The translations under genes were made by a program, and so were the position numbers. Shown here in pieces: positions 33,401 to 45,897 of a stretch of DNA of 64,000 nucleotides. How positions within the stretch are numbered: position 1 is the stretch's first letter; the number at the start of each line of letters is the position of its first letter. Below the pieces are notes generated by a model that was given only the letters and a program-made list of their open reading frames with translations, did no database searches and was not told the origin of the DNA. Source of the DNA: Kingdonia uniflora (taxonomy: Eukaryota; Streptophyta; Magnoliopsida; Ranunculales; Circaeasteraceae); the NCBI GenBank assembly GCA_014058105.1, contig JACGCM010001948.1:558001-622000 (forward strand), in the 5' to 3' direction.

Positions 33401-34380
33401 TAAAGGGACAAAGAAAAAGAAACCTAAAAAAGATCCTGAGATCCAATGGACGGCAGAATGTGAAGCAGCATTTCAGGAACTCAAAAATGTAATTTGGGAA
33501 ACCCACGAATAATGAGTTCACCCAAGGAAGGAGAAAAAATTATCATCTATCTTGCTGTTACTGATGAGTCATTGAGTTCGGTCCTCATTCGAATCGACGA
33601 GAAGACGGAGAAACTTGTCCACTTCATCAGCAAAACTCTCACTCCAGCAGAATCACGGTATACTAAGATCGTGAAACTACTGTTAGCTCTTATTTACACA
33701 TCACAAAAGTTAAAATAGTATTTTCAAGCTCACTCAGTTCGAGTAATGACAAATTATCCTTTGCACAAAATCTTTTCCAAGCGGGAAAAGTCCAGACGTG
33801 TCCAGTAATGGTTAGTAACTCTTGGTGAGCACGATATACGTTTCGAACCATGGCATTCCGGAAAGGGGCATGCAGTAGCAGATTTCCTTACAGACTTTCT
33901 AGTAGATGATCTTGACTGGGAAGAAGATAGTGCCGACAACAATGAAGAACAGTTCTAGAAAAAATTAGATTAGATATCCAAGAAAGGTTGACAATTTCTA
34001 ACTGACGGCTCTGCCGGACCTGCGGGATCAGGCATCAGCATCGTCCTTATCACACCTTCTAATGATAGAATTAAAAAAGTAATCAGACTCAATTTCAAAG
34101 CTACCAATAATGAGACTGAATATGAAGCGTTAATTCACAGTCTAGATATGACCCTAGAGATTGGGGTTGTTGAACTATCTGTATACATGGAATCTTTACT
34201 CATAATATATTATTATATAGACAAGTTTCAGAAATGGAAAAATGATTGATTACGCCGCAGCAGTAGCTGACAGAATGAGCAGATTCAACAAAGCTACCAT
34301 TGAACATTTACCTTACGGAGAAAATAGACATTCTGATTCCCTTGCCTATCTGGCGGGAGTTCTCAGAATAAAAGCTTAAT
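33400..34380 (+). pseudogene. Element B RNase H and second (archaeal-type) RNase H, broken
   Basis: First RNase H at about 33480-33950: IYLAVTDESLSSVLIR, LVHFISKTLTPAESRY, HAVADFL. Second at about 34000-34370: FLTDGSAGPAGSGISIVLIT, NETEYEALIHSLDM, LSVYMESLLI. Here a Met stands where the catalytic Asp of Y-x-D-S-L-L is expected. A second, archaeal-type RNase H between RNase H and integrase is a known mark of the Tat lineage. Confidence 0.8.
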
Positions 34381-34439
34381 ATTTGAAGATCGAAGTAATA
34401 TCCACCTTAACATTAACATCATCAATTCAAATTCTGTTA

Positions 34440-35711
34440 ATACTGGGGTGGTAAAGAGGATAAAGACGATTGGAGATGACCATTCCACACATATATTGGA
34501 CCCAAAAACAAGTTTTACAGGGAACTCCCCAAAGATCTTATTGAAAGACGACGTGTACTTGACAATGCTAAGCGATACGTCGTGGCCAATAATTTATATT
34601 ATAAAAAATTAGTAGCAGGCCCCTATCTTGAATGCTTATCGGATAAGGAGGCTCAAGATTTTATACACTAACTTCATGATGGTTCTTGTGGGTCCTATAC
34701 AGTAGGACGATCTTTAGCAAACCGAGTTCTTACTCAAGGAGTCTTTTAGCCTAAAATGAAAGCTTAAGCCATCGAATATACGGGCAAGTGTGATGCCTGC
34801 CAACGAAATGGACACCAAATTCGAGCTCCTGCCTTAGAACTCCATTCTGGCAAAGTTGTCTGGCCATTCAGAAGATGTCCCTCGACCTCGTGGGAGAGTT
34901 TCTCAACTGCGCCGGGAAAATAGAAGCACTTCTTAGTAGCAACGGACTACTTCACTAAATGGGTAGTTGCAGTTCCTTTGTGTCAAACACGAGAAGACAA
35001 AGTTATCAAGTTTATTTAGGAGATGATCATAATACGGTTTGGTTGCCCCAACCTCATCAAAATTGATAATGGACCTCAGTTCGTCGGCTCTAAATTCGTT
35101 GAGTTCCTTAATCACACAATATCATCTACTCTCCTTCCAATCCATTTTACCTTCAAGGAAATGGTCAAGCCAAAATCACCAATCGATCTATTGTCGATAA
35201 AATTAAAAAATGGTTGATAGAGAAGAAGGGTAATTAGGTGTAAGAATTACCACATGTATTATGGGCATATCGGAAAGCACCTCGAGTATCAACTGGATGC
35301 ACACCATTCCTATTGGCGTACGGTATTGAAGCAATCATCCCCACTAAATATCATCACCCATTACGTGATTGCACCATGATGGATGAAGAAAATGAATTCC
35401 AGTGGGCATGTAACATGAATTGGATCGAAGAAATGAGAGATAGAACAATCATGAACATGGGAAGATACTTTCAGGCTTTGGTCAGATCTTATAATAAATG
35501 AGTTCGTCATAGAGAGTTTGAAATTAAAGACCTCTGAGAGATACCAAAGCACATAAAGGAAGTCAATACTGGCAAGCTCGTAGAAAATTGGGAAGGTCCT
35601 TTTATCATTGTTGGAAAAAATGGACTTGGTTCTTATGACCTCGCCACCGAACATGGGGATTGCATGCCTAATCCTTGGAACACAATGAGATTAAAGCTAT
35701 ATCAAAGATAA
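34440..35711 (+). pseudogene. Element B integrase, broken
   Basis: Zinc-binding N-terminus (CDACQRNGHQIRAPALELHS at about 34790), catalytic core (HFLVATDYFTKWVVAVPL at about 34928, then IIIRFGCPNLIKIDNGPQF at about 35025) and a C-terminal region ending NPWNTMRLKLYQR, stop at 35709-35711. Stops such as TAG for Trp and TAA for Gln interrupt it. Confidence 0.88.
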
Positions 35712-35733
35712 TAATCTATCACAGTGTACTTTT

Positions 35734-35930
35734 CTAGCATTCTCTGTATGTGAATCTTACAATAATGAAAGATTTATGTTTGGTTGCCCTACATCAGAGT
35801 GCTTTCTAAATATTTCATGTAGTACTCTATCTAGCATTCTCTGTACGTCAATCTTACAACAATAAAAGATTTATGTTTGGTTGCCCTACATTATAATACT
35901 TTTCTAATATATCATACAATACTTCTATAT
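35734..35930 (+). repeat. Two-copy tandem repeat, 97-bp period, after B integrase
   Basis: CTAGCATTCTCTGTATG...TTATGTTTGGTTGCCCTACAT at 35734 repeats from 35831 with few changes. Confidence 0.85.
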
Positions 35931-35974
35931 ACAGGTTACATTTCAAAAAATATCATAGATTATAATTGGGTTCA

Positions 35975-36250
35975 CCCCATTCTATTACATTACAGATCGT
36001 TTGTTGCTTAGCCAAACTGATCTTCTATTTACATTGCAGATCGTTTGTTGTTTAGCCAAACTGATCTTCTATTACATTACATATCGTTTGTTGCTTAGCC
36101 AAACTGATCTTCTATTATATTATAGATTATTTTTCGCTAAGCCAAAATAATCTTCTATTACATGACAAAATGTTTGTTGGTTCAACCAAATCAATCCTCT
36201 ATTGTACGACAGGATGACTTGTAGTTCTACAAAACGACTACAAGACTTCT
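35975..36250 (+). repeat. Minisatellite, about 44-bp unit, in element B
   Basis: Five to six units with core CGTTTGTTGCTTAGCCAAAC followed by TGATCTTCTAT. The first three are near-identical and later units progressively diverge. It lies between the integrase stop and the end of the antisense ORF. Confidence 0.9.
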
Positions 36251-39200
36251 ACATTACAATTGATTCTTCAAAAGTAGTCAAGCCTCATCATTCACTTGAA
36301 CTATCTGGTAAACATCTCCATGCGAACTGTCCCCATAAAGTCATCGGCGCATCAACTCTGGTATCCTCCAAGTAACAATTTGCTTTCCTTCTTTAAACTT
36401 ACTTTTTGTAAGAACCCCAAGCTTTGAAACCATACGATCTAGGTACTCAGCTTACGTTAGCCGTACATCACCCTGCATACCACTTTTGACCTAGTCATCA
36501 TTAAAGTGTCTCTTTCTCTATCCAATCTCTTCAATTCAGACGCAAAAATGTAAGAACTGCTGCCATCTCTGTTTCATGCACATCACTTGCCTCACGTTTA
36601 TACTTACCAGGGTCAACGAGTTCCACAATTGTGCCTTTAGCTTCATTCAACATTTTGTCCAATGTTTTACAGTATTCTTCTATCACCCATTTCTCATCCA
36701 ACGTAGCTTTATTACGTGCTTCCATCATAGTCATGAATTCATCCATATGTGCCAGTAACGCCATTGGTTCTTCTACTATAGACTCATTATGTCTTCTCTC
36801 TACAACACTTTTGTCAGGACTTATTTCAGTCTTCAAAAGATCAGCCTCCAATTTGTCCTTCACATCACGCAATTTTCCATTTTCTGATTGATATTCCAAA
36901 ATGTCTAAATTCAACGTTTGAACTGTATTTTCTAGATTCCCTATCTCGATCACCCAGTTGTTTATTAGTAACTTTTGTTCGCTATTGGTTTTCTCTAACT
37001 CCTTTACTTGCATATCCTTGACATACCACAATACTTCATATTAATTTACTAGTACGATCATTGGCCTCTTTCCTAGCTTTTAGCACACCAATTCTTTTTG
37101 CCTCAAGCATATTTATCTGATATTGCAAATCTTTCACATTATCCTCTTCTTTCTTCAACACCGCCAAAAGCTTTGTAATTTTAGTTCGCGCAGGTATTAA
37201 CTCTGCCCTTGTTGGTTGATTCGTCCTGAAATGCCTGAAGTTTCCAAATCTTTTTTCCTTATAATTTCTTTTAATCCCTCCATTTATCTCAGCTCAATGG
37301 CTAGTTCAGCCTCTTTATCCTCCAATTGTTTGGTCAAACGCGCAACTGTGCTTCGTTCCTCTACTATTATCACCTCCGTCTTTTCTTTTAAATCAGTAAC
37401 ATTTTCTATTGTTTCCTGCTGGCGATTCAGATCAGCATTCAATTTTTTGCTTGAAGTATACAACTCTTTACACTGCTTCTAAAACTCTGCCAGTTCACCC
37501 TGCAGCAATAGTTAACATTCACGTACATACTAGTTCGCATATTCAAACAAACTACATGTCATTCAACAAGTTTACTAAAAAACATAACATTTGAGTACTT
37601 TCTATATAATTAATACAGAGAACAAATTTCAATTGTCATCTAAGCAGTGTACAAAAATCTAATGCATATACAAGTACGGTAGGTAACTAAACTACTCTTC
37701 TTTCGCTTCTTCAAACTATGAGGGGAATTCCCCTTGCCTCTCGTACTTTTTGAGTTCTCTGCTTGAACATCTAAAAGAGCTATGAAGGTTACCACCTCTT
37801 GCTGACGTTGCTTTTGCCGTGGCCGAGATTTTAGGTTATCGATCTCCTCCTAATCCTCTTTTGACATATTTTCTCTCGATCTAGGAGTTGGGTTTTCAAA
37901 AACCTTTTCCTCCTCATTTTTTGTAAACCACATATTTTTAGCTTTTCATTCTCTATATCAAAATCCTTCCCACAATCTTTTACATACTTCCTAAATTCGT
38001 TCTCTACCCTCGCCAGCTCCCCTCCGTAAAAATTAATCACACTTTCTATATGGTGCTCAAGTTTCATTCGAGCTGCGACTTTTACTCGTGAGGGATTCAG
38101 ATGCTCCGTCAACTACATGTGTGCCCAGTGCAGGCGCTTGCGCATTTCTTTTTGCAAAACAACTAACGCCCTCACATCACCTTCTATCTTCTTTTAAACA
38201 GATATTTCTTTCAACAATTGAGTCACTGAAGACATTTTTTGCTCCATATGTTGCGTTAATATATCTTACAATTCCTATATTTCACCCTCTAACTTCTGTT
38301 GCACCTCTATTTGTTCTTTCCTTATCCTGAAAAACATAATCCCCATTGCCCTCTGGTCATACATAAAGTCAAGAGCATCAGGTAAAGGTCCTACATCACC
38401 CCATATAACGGATACCCTAGCTTGAGCTGAACATTTTTTTACCTCTACACTATGACGATTACGTGCTTCTTGAGCTAGAAACATAACTCGAGCTGGGTCA
38501 GGTATGACACCATTTTCCTTCAAAAGCTCTACATAAGCTTCTTTTAAACCCCATTTACTATCTACTTCGGCCTTAAAGTACAATGTCAGAGCTACCAGCA
38601 GCTTTTGACACCTAGCCTTATCACGCGGGTTACTAAAAAAAGTCAACTCTCTCAGTTTTTGTACTAACTCCCCCCTTTCTTCTTCCTTTCTTAAAACCTC
38701 ATCCCTTTATATTTTTATCTTAGCATATCTACATTGAAGGTCATATAATTCATTAAAAATTTTCTCCGAGTTAGACTTAAACTACATTTTCTCATACTCA
38801 GTTTTATTTAATACCTGTTGAACACGAGCCACCGAATCCCTCACTCTACCAAGCAATTTCTCTTGGTCAGAAATAGTTTTTCTCAACCGTTCTACCTCAT
38901 ACACAGATTACAAATATCATGTTATCATACAAATATTCAAGATGAGCATATCAAAATTAAATAGTTTTGCGACCAAACATAATACAATCCCATCAAAGTT
39001 AAACGAACTGCATAGTTCAAAACTGAATACCACGGATTGGTTAAAGATTCTTGCTGATCTCTACCTCAGATGGAGTATCTATTTTCTTGTCAGCAGTTAT
39101 AGCTGGTTTAGTTAGTGTAATAGATATATCGGCTGGAGCAACAACATCTCCCACCACTTCATCTTCTAGATCCGAAGGAAAGACTAAGACTATCTTATTG

Positions 39201-41053
39201 TATTTGCCAGTTCGACCCAGCTCTACATCAGCAACAGTCAACCCAAAGCTATAAAAAGATTGGACAAAACAATCTTTTTCCACCTGAAATGCATTGTATG
39301 CTTGTGACATAACTTCATCGTGCTCGGACAGTTCTGTATACCCCTCTGTAGCAGCCTTTGCATCTTCCACCCTCTTCTGTTTTTCTATCTCGAGCTCAGC
39401 TTTGAGCTCCTTTATTCGATCCATTTGAGAATCCAACCTATGAGTTAGATCTCTGAACTTCTGGCTTCTCTTCTCAATGAACTTCTTCGCCCCCTTTATC
39501 AACATCGAGAGCTTTCAATAGAAAAATGCAAGTTCAGATCAACATATCATATTCCAAATACAGCACATCAAATATTTCAATAAATATCGCAAAAGTATGT
39601 TCTTGATATACCTCATAGAGTTGCTGTGGATTAGCCCCCACCATTATGCAGTATTGTTGCTCCAGTTCTCTCATCTTGGCCACAGCTTTGGCATTAGTAC
39701 GATTACTTCCTTCGCTTTCATGCCGCTTCCTTTTAAGCGAACCCAAATCCGCAGGATCGACCTCACTCACCACCTGCTCTTCCATAGCATCCCCAGCAGC
39801 AGGTTTAACAACCTCTTTATCTAGAACTACCCCCACAGTAGAAACTAGAACTTTCGGAGTTGACTTTCTCGACCTTCGCGTCGTCCGTTTCACGTTCGTA
39901 TTTTCTGGGGAAGGCGGATGAAGTCTAGTAACATCATCTGCAGACAAACGAGCCTTCTTCTTTTCAGCCATAGCTCAATTTTCATGAGCTCGTTGAACTT
40001 TGGGCACTATGGAGTCTACCCTCTTATCCCTCTGGATACCTAACTCACCTAGTACTTGCTTTAACTCACCCTACTCAAGAGCTACACAGTCGAACAAGCT
40101 GGTGTTATCAGGCAACAATGTAGGATTGGGACCTGACAAACAAGAAACAGTACAATGTTTAACAGCTCGAAAACATGGTGATAGTGGGCTGCAGTTGACA
40201 AATGTTACTTTCTCGGATTATAAAATTTATTGTCCAGGATGAGCGCTGGTTCATCTAGAACCTGCATGCAGTTGCCCCCTACCCATACAAGGTGGTCATG
40301 TCATGGTCTACCCGCAGATTCAAAATTAAATTTTTTGGCCTAGACGAATCTCAATACAGGTAACTACTATTACGACCTTTGATGAACTTCCATTTATAAA
40401 ATTTCAGCACGTCATCCACCTCGAACTGCTTTCCACCAATGCCTCATACACCCTCATCATTTCATATACATTCTCATTCAGTTGGGTAGAGCAGCACTGC
40501 AATACATTCATAACTCCTTTTTGAAAGAAAATAAGAGGAATTCTAAGGCCATAAACGACCTGATTCAGATAGCACAAAAACCTATCATTCCGGCCTGCCA
40601 TCCCCGCATCATTATAGTATGAAATATTTACATCAGCATCAATACCCTTCTCTTTTTTCCACTTATCCAGGCAAGGATCCTGGTAGTATACCGCTTCCTC
40701 ACCTTTCCCTGGCACATAGGTTCTAAACAACCGGCCTTGGTCCATCATATAGTTTCCCCACTCTCCTTGTAATTTCCTTTTATTTTTTAGAAATTTTTTC
40801 CCTATATCTACTTCATCAGGGTATATGAAAAATAATTTATCTTTCACCTTCGTATATTCTTTCTCTATAACTCTTTCTACTTTGAGGGATTTAATAGTAG
40901 CGTACCTTCTTCGTGGAGAGGAGGAAAAAATAAGAGTCGACTCTTTCTCCTTTGAAACCTTAACTCTAGCCGCCTTTTCTCGCTAGGGTTTCCATCTTGA
41001 TCCATCATAGTTATTGATTCTTCTATTTAATACCTTGAATTTACTGTTCTTCT

Positions 41054-41061
41054 CCTCTCTA
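41054..41061 (+). repeat. Candidate LINE-2 target duplication, left
   Basis: CCTCTCTA, matching 44231-44238 right after the LINE poly-A. Short, in CT-rich sequence, so only suggestive. Confidence 0.4.
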
Positions 41062-41128
41062 TCCTTGATAACTTTCCTCCTCAACTCTCATTTCAGCTTC
41101 TTGGTTTTCTTTTGCCATCTCTCGCAGT

Positions 41129-42436
41129 ATGGCTTCGGGCATTCCTTCTAACACACAATCACTCCCTCATCCTTCTTCCCCACTCACTATTAATCCTAGT
41201 ACCAACATCACCATCCCCTCCTCTCATGTTGCTGCTGAATCTCAGACCAACCCCAAGGCGTTAGTGGATGCCCATAACTTAATTTTGTATTGTGATCTTG
41301 CTTCAATCATCAAACCCTCCATCGCTAGTGTTGCTGCTGTAAAAACAGTTAAACCGATGCTTAAAGAGTTTAAACCTTACACAAGAATCTCCATGAAAAA
41401 TGGTATGCCGGTAATTTCATTATCATCGTCCGATCTGAACAAAGCTGTTGCAACATTTAACACTACTCTAGTTATGAGCTTCCCTACTGGTAAACCCAAA
41501 TTTGAGGTAATTGAGAGTAACATCAACTCCAATTAGGGTCTTACAGCTAAACCGAAGGTACCGGTGCTCAATTTTAAGCATATAATGGTGATGTTAATGT
41601 CAGAAATTGATATTACAAGGGCTCTCTCTAGAGATTCAAGGTAAATCAAAGGTTTCTTCTTCAAGCTCGCTCGATGGACTGTCGATTTTGACCCTAAAAA
41701 AGACTCTCCTTTTGTTCCTGTTTGGATCCAGTTTCCTGGTTTAATGCTTCATCTATAAAATAATGGGAAAGTTAAGGAATTGGCCGATCTCGTTGGGAAG
41801 TATTTAATCACGGATGCAGCAACACTTAGTCTAAGTGGACCAAGCACTGTTCGGGCTGTTGTGGAGGTTAACCTTATGAAAGAACTACCGGCTAAAGTGG
41901 GACTCGCCTTCAGTAAATCCTTTACCTTGGAGTAAACAGTCCTGTACGAAAGACTTCTAAGGTTCTGTACACACTGCATTCTTCAAGGGCACAACAAAGC
42001 AAACTGTACCAAACTTCAACCAATTATTATACCTGATAAAAAGGATGAGATTAGACATGGGAAAGCTTTGACTATGGAGAAATCTGTTCACACAAACAAC
42101 AAAGTTTCACAACATCAGATTATAGGGATTCTGGCAACAAAATATGGGCATATTACAGCAGCAACTATGCGACAATCAGTGGGGCAGAATGCAACGATGG
42201 CAGTGAGGCAATATGTAGCGTTGAAAGTGGAGCAGGATGCAGCTATAACAGAGGGGCAGCAAGCATTGAGTACAACATCACCTGAGCTTTACACGGTGGG
42301 GCAAAAGGCAGTGAGTACATTCGCTAACATCATCGGAGCAGCGGTGGTCAATGGAGGAGATGAAACAACAAAAGACACCGAGACACGACAAATTTCAGAT
42401 GGGGTTTTCGAACCGCTGAAGGACTTGGGAAGATGA
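41129..42436 (+). pseudogene. LINE-2 ORF1 (DUF4283 / zinc-knuckle protein), broken
   Basis: Ser/Pro-rich start (MASGIPSNTQSLPHPSSP), then after a stop at about 41534 the DUF4283-like part (FFFKLARWTVDFDPKKDSPF, VPVWIQFPGLMLHL) and a conserved stretch (LVGKYLITDAATLSLSGPS, ARVVEVNLMKELPAKVG-like). A CCHC knuckle, FCTHCILQGHNKANC, lies at about 41963. A Gln/Ala-rich tail extends to 42436. This is the RNA-binding ORF1 protein of L1-type plant LINEs. At least four stops. Confidence 0.8.
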
Positions 42437-42582
42437 TATCATTCGAACATTGAGTACTATGGAAAGGAAGACAGTACAGATTGGACTCCAGCCAAATAGG
42501 GCCGATCTAAACCACAACAAATTCCACTCAGCGTAGTCACAAGGAGCAAGGGTGCTCTCAAATCCAAGTCCAAGTAGTTTAC

Positions 42583-43252
42583 ATGGTGTTAGGTCCATTA
42601 CTAGTTTGGAATTGTAGGGGCATTGGCAATGCCAAAACAATAAATCATCTCAAAAGGATTATCAAACAACACCATATTTCAATAGTGGTTTTGCTCGAAC
42701 CTTTTTAGGATGCATCATTAGGCAATATTATGGCTAGAAAAATAAATTGTACCTTTTTTATGTCTAACCAGCACATGGGGGGGGGGGGGGGGGGGGGGGG
42801 GGGGAGTGGGGGGGGGGGGGGGGGGGGGGGGATCTGGGTGTTGTGGAAACAAGACTATGATGTTGAATTAGTTTATGCATCTAATCAAATGTTGCATTGC
42901 AAAATGAGTTTTAATAATCAATGGAGTTCCCTTGTTACTATCGTCTATGCCAAATGTGACATCATCGAAAGAAGAACACTATGGGAGGACATTAATACAA
43001 TCTCAATGACAATGAGTTATCCATGGTGTACTATAGGTAATTTCAATACTGTGAGACATCACTCAGAAAGGCTTGGGGGGAGAATATCCTCACATAGATC
43101 CTTGGTAGAATTCGTGGATATGATTAAGTCAGCCTCAGAAAGGTTAAGTCTTCAGTTGGAAAGCTTGAAAAGAAATTGTACCCGTGGACGCTCTCATACA
43201 ACGAAGAATTCATCTTGTTTCTCGGTGTTACTGTTGCTTGGTTGGAGAAACT
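42583..43252 (+). pseudogene. LINE-2 endonuclease with poly-G interruption
   Basis: Begins MVLGPLLVWNCRGIGNAKT, the typical start of L1 AP-type endonucleases, then HHISIVVLLEP with the catalytic Glu. A stop precedes a poly-G tract (42777-42831) that reads as poly-Gly. After it come WVLWKQDYDVELVY, VTIVYAKCDIIERRTLWEDI and PWCTIGNFNTVRHHSERLGG, where the usual G-D-F-N is G-N-F-N, losing an active-site Asp. It ends at 43252 without RT. Confidence 0.82.
42777..42831 (+). repeat. Poly-G tract in LINE-2 endonuclease
   Basis: 28 G, then AGT, then 24 G. It stays in frame with both flanks (Gly run with one Ser). Possibly slippage expansion or a sequencing/assembly artefact; prone to G-quadruplex formation. 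Confidence 0.85.
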
Positions 43253-43669
43253 AAAATGTTGAATCATTTTCTTATTCATGGAACTGTTGCTACTAAGGTT
43301 TAGGCTTTCTTTCCCAACTCTTGCGGTGTACGACAAGGGGTGAATGATAGCTGGCGGACTCGACATGGTCTATGGTTTCAGGCACCTAGTTCGAGTACTC
43401 AAATGGGTATCGTAATAGAGGTATTACCTGCCTACATAATCTGAGAATTATGGAAAGCGCGATGTACTTATTGGTTTGAGGAAAATCTTCTCTTTCCCTT
43501 AGATATCATCAGAAATATCAACAAAGCTTTATAATAGAGCATGCCCAAACTCAAAATCACACAAAATAACAACTTCAGCGACCTTATCTCATTACAAGTC
43601 TTGCAACTGGTTAAGAAATTAGTGCACACCAAAAGACCTGTGCTTGTCCGATGGACATTCCCACCTCTC

Positions 43670-44149
43670 GGTCATTTCAAACTAAACAGTGATGGTTCAA
43701 CACTTCCTTCTTGAACGAGTGGAGCAGGAGGAGTAATTAGAAACAATTTGGGTGAAATTCAACTTGGGTATGACATTGCACTTGGTCATGGCACTAATAC
43801 AACTGCAGAAATGTTCGCTCTTCTTCATGGTTTAATGCATTGCAAACGACATGGCTGGCTTCCACTCATTGTTGAAGTAGATGCTCAACTTCTGGTAAAC
43901 TGGTATAGATGCAAGCATATTTGTCCTATAAAGTACAGTGTGACTTGGAAGCTTCTTACTCAGCTAGGAAGGGAGTTACAAATTATCATGATACATACTT
44001 ACAGGGAAGGCAATGGTACAACTGATGGTCTCTCTAAACTAGGCAGCTCACAGCATTCACAACTTTTCTGGAATGCATTCACTCTTCCTAGGAAGATCCG
44101 TACAACATACTTCATGGATAAACTAGGAATAGCCACAATTAGGCAGTAA
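43670..44149 (+). pseudogene. LINE-2 RNase H-like C-terminus
   Basis: FKLNSDGSTLPS, a stop, then GAGGVIRNNLGEIQLGYDIA, TTAEMFALLHGLMHCKRHGW, PLIVEVDAQLLVNWY, and YREGNGTTDGLSKLGSSQ. These give the D, E, D and H/N-x-x-x-D residues of plant RNase H-like domains found at the end of LINE ORF2. Open from 43748 to the stop at 44147-44149. Confidence 0.82.
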
Positions 44150-45200
44150 ACTAGTGGCCAGGCTTTATGTCCTCCACATATATTATTGCTTTGCTCAATA
44201 AATAAAAAATATATTCGTTTAAAAAAAAACCCTCTCTACTTCACTAGGTTCCCCAGCCTCTACATCTTTAGTAACTTCTATTTTATCTACAATCTCTTCC
44301 CTTACATTACACTTGTCATCCCTCCCCGACGATTGCCTCCTCTGAACTTGATGATACCACAGATTTTCTCATGGGATTTATGAGTTTTGAACGCATATTG
44401 GACCTACAAATACACAAAATATTTTATCATTGTCTATACATTACATGCTATACTATACACACAACAGAAACAACCCCACCCATACTTTTTACCCAGTCAA
44501 AACATTTTCTTTTAAACTTTCCAAAAATAATAGTAAATCATTTTTGACTTTCCCTCTTCTTCTCCAAAAACGCATTTTTCTCTCTATAAACTCTATGCCC
44601 GTACCTAAAACTTATGTATAAACATAAAACTTCAGACAATTCCTCAGCCCCTATACCCTACATTTTCAACCTTTGGATATCCCAAAATTACTCTTATACC
44701 ATAGCAATATACAATCAAAATTATATACAGATTACAACATATAGAAACAAAATAGAAGAACAAATCACTAACATGTGCTCGAAGAACCGCAATCTTCTGC
44801 TTTACCCGAACATTTAACATAAATTCACCGCTCCTATCGTTTCTCCAACAGATTTTTATTACCAGATGAAGCTTTCCCTACCAGAACATACTCAAAACTC
44901 AAACGTTTCCTCTCTCTGGTGATATGGGTTACACCACTTTTTTCTTCTTCTTTATAACTGTAGACAATTTATAAGGGAGAGAGATATGAATTTTTATACT
45001 CTTCCACGGTTTATGAAACGACAGCTTCCTCAGATACGTATTAGTCACCCCTACTTTTTCTACATGCACGTCTTTTTGTCTCACAACATCATCATGACTT
45101 CTGTGATAACATCTACTGTCATTACCTCTATCTCTATTGTCTGCCATTAAAAAAAATTGTCCCTCTTTCTCAAAGCAGTATAGACGACTAATCACCTTAC

Positions 45201-45208
45201 TTTTATAC
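45201..45208 (-). promoter_or_regulatory. TATA box upstream of B antisense long-ORF first exon
   Basis: On the minus strand TTGTATAAAAGTAAG, about 55 bp upstream of the ATG at 45147. Confidence 0.4.
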
Positions 45209-45463
45209 AAGATTGTACCAGCATATATATGACATTCCTAAAATAACTCAATATTCAAATTTAAAATAATCTATACAGTTGTTAAAATCAGACTGCTGTA
45301 ATCTACAATATTTGCCATATGAATAGTCCACAAACACCTTGATCTTATTCATTTCATTTCGTAGATTCTATCTGCCTCATTTTACATTTAACAGATAACA
45401 AAAATAGATTACTGCAAATAAAGTACTTATTTATCTCAAACTCTCCAAGTTCGCAGTTTACAA

Positions 45464-45817
45464 TCACATATAGTTACATTTAAAGCAGCCTAGATTATTT
45501 ACCACACCACATGGTATTATCTCTCCTCCTACTGCTCTCTTATCTTCTTCAGCAAGCTTGTCCCGTGCGATCTCTCGAATAGCTTCTTCTCGTAAAGTTG
45601 CATCCAACAGTAACTCAAAGAATACGTCACACCAAAAAATGTGGTCACACTCTGCACGCCTGCGTTCATCATCTAAGCCACCTAGCTTCAACGACCATTC
45701 TGGTAAAATGACATCGTAAGGTAACAGACGAATATATCGTTCACAAAGTTTAGTATCCCTGATATGGAACCTACCTTCCACTGCATGATGAACATGCTGA
45801 GATCGCGTCCTCACCAT
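45464..45817 (-). CDS. Element B antisense mini-ORF 2, open
   Basis: 117 residues starting MVRTRSQHVHHAVEGRFHI and rich in charged residues, with a helical acidic stretch (LLLDATLREEAIREIARDKL). No internal stops. It has the same position and strand as the M-V-K-M-R-A-Q ORF of element C (27967-28269). A TATA box (TATATAAAG on the minus strand, about 45889-45897) lies about 75 bp upstream. No family recognised; the pairing of the two ORFs rests on position, start motif and length. Confidence 0.5.
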   Translation of the reverse strand: MVRTRSQHVHHAVEGRFHIRDTKLCERYIRLLPYDVILPEWSLKLGGLDDERRRAECDHIFWCDVFFELLLDATLREEAIREIARDKLAEEDKRAVGGEIIPCGVVNNLGCFKCNYM

Positions 45818-45888
45818 GGTTACTTACACTACCTCTACAGTAACTTGTCCGTGTAAAAATGTATGACATATCAGACAAAGATCACTAC

Positions 45889-45897
45889 TTTATATAG
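45889..45897 (-). promoter_or_regulatory. TATA box upstream of B antisense mini-ORF 2
   Basis: TCTATATAAAGTAG on the minus strand, about 75 bp before the ATG at 45817. Confidence 0.45.

Larger units (their letters stand above)
41062..44230 (+). mobile_element. LINE-2: L1-type LINE, RT deleted, inside B's antisense ORF
   Basis: Contains ORF1 (41129 to about 42436), the start of ORF2 with the endonuclease (42583-43252), then directly an RNase H-like C-terminus (about 43670-44149), a 3' UTR and an A-tract (44221-44229). The reverse transcriptase between endonuclease and RNase H is missing, a deletion of about 2 kb relative to LINE-1. The flanking antisense ORF of B continues on both sides, which shows where it inserted. 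Confidence 0.82.
36531..45147 (-). pseudogene. Element B long antisense ORF, interrupted by LINE-2
   Basis: Antisense to the element's pol. Reading on the minus strand: a possible first exon at 45147-44931 (MADNRDRGNDSRCYHR); an acidic part at about 44390-44231 (SSSSEEAIVG, then IVDKIEVTKDVEAGEPSEVE); after LINE-2, 40847-40404 (GLRIPLIFFQKGVMNVLQCC, then LNENVYEMMRVYEALV); a basic/Ser-rich part at 39971-39534; and coiled coils at 39505-39041, 38646-38275, 38112-37831 and 37031-36531. The GLRIPL...LNENVYEMMRV part lines up with GLKLPI...[11 protein letters not shown] in element C and resembles the 'putative gypsy type transposon' domain of plant antisense ORFs. Many stops. Role unknown. Confidence 0.72.

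Noticed and set aside
35975..36250. CRISPR-like array
   Set aside because: The repeats are contiguous minisatellite units without spacers, inside a plant retrotransposon.
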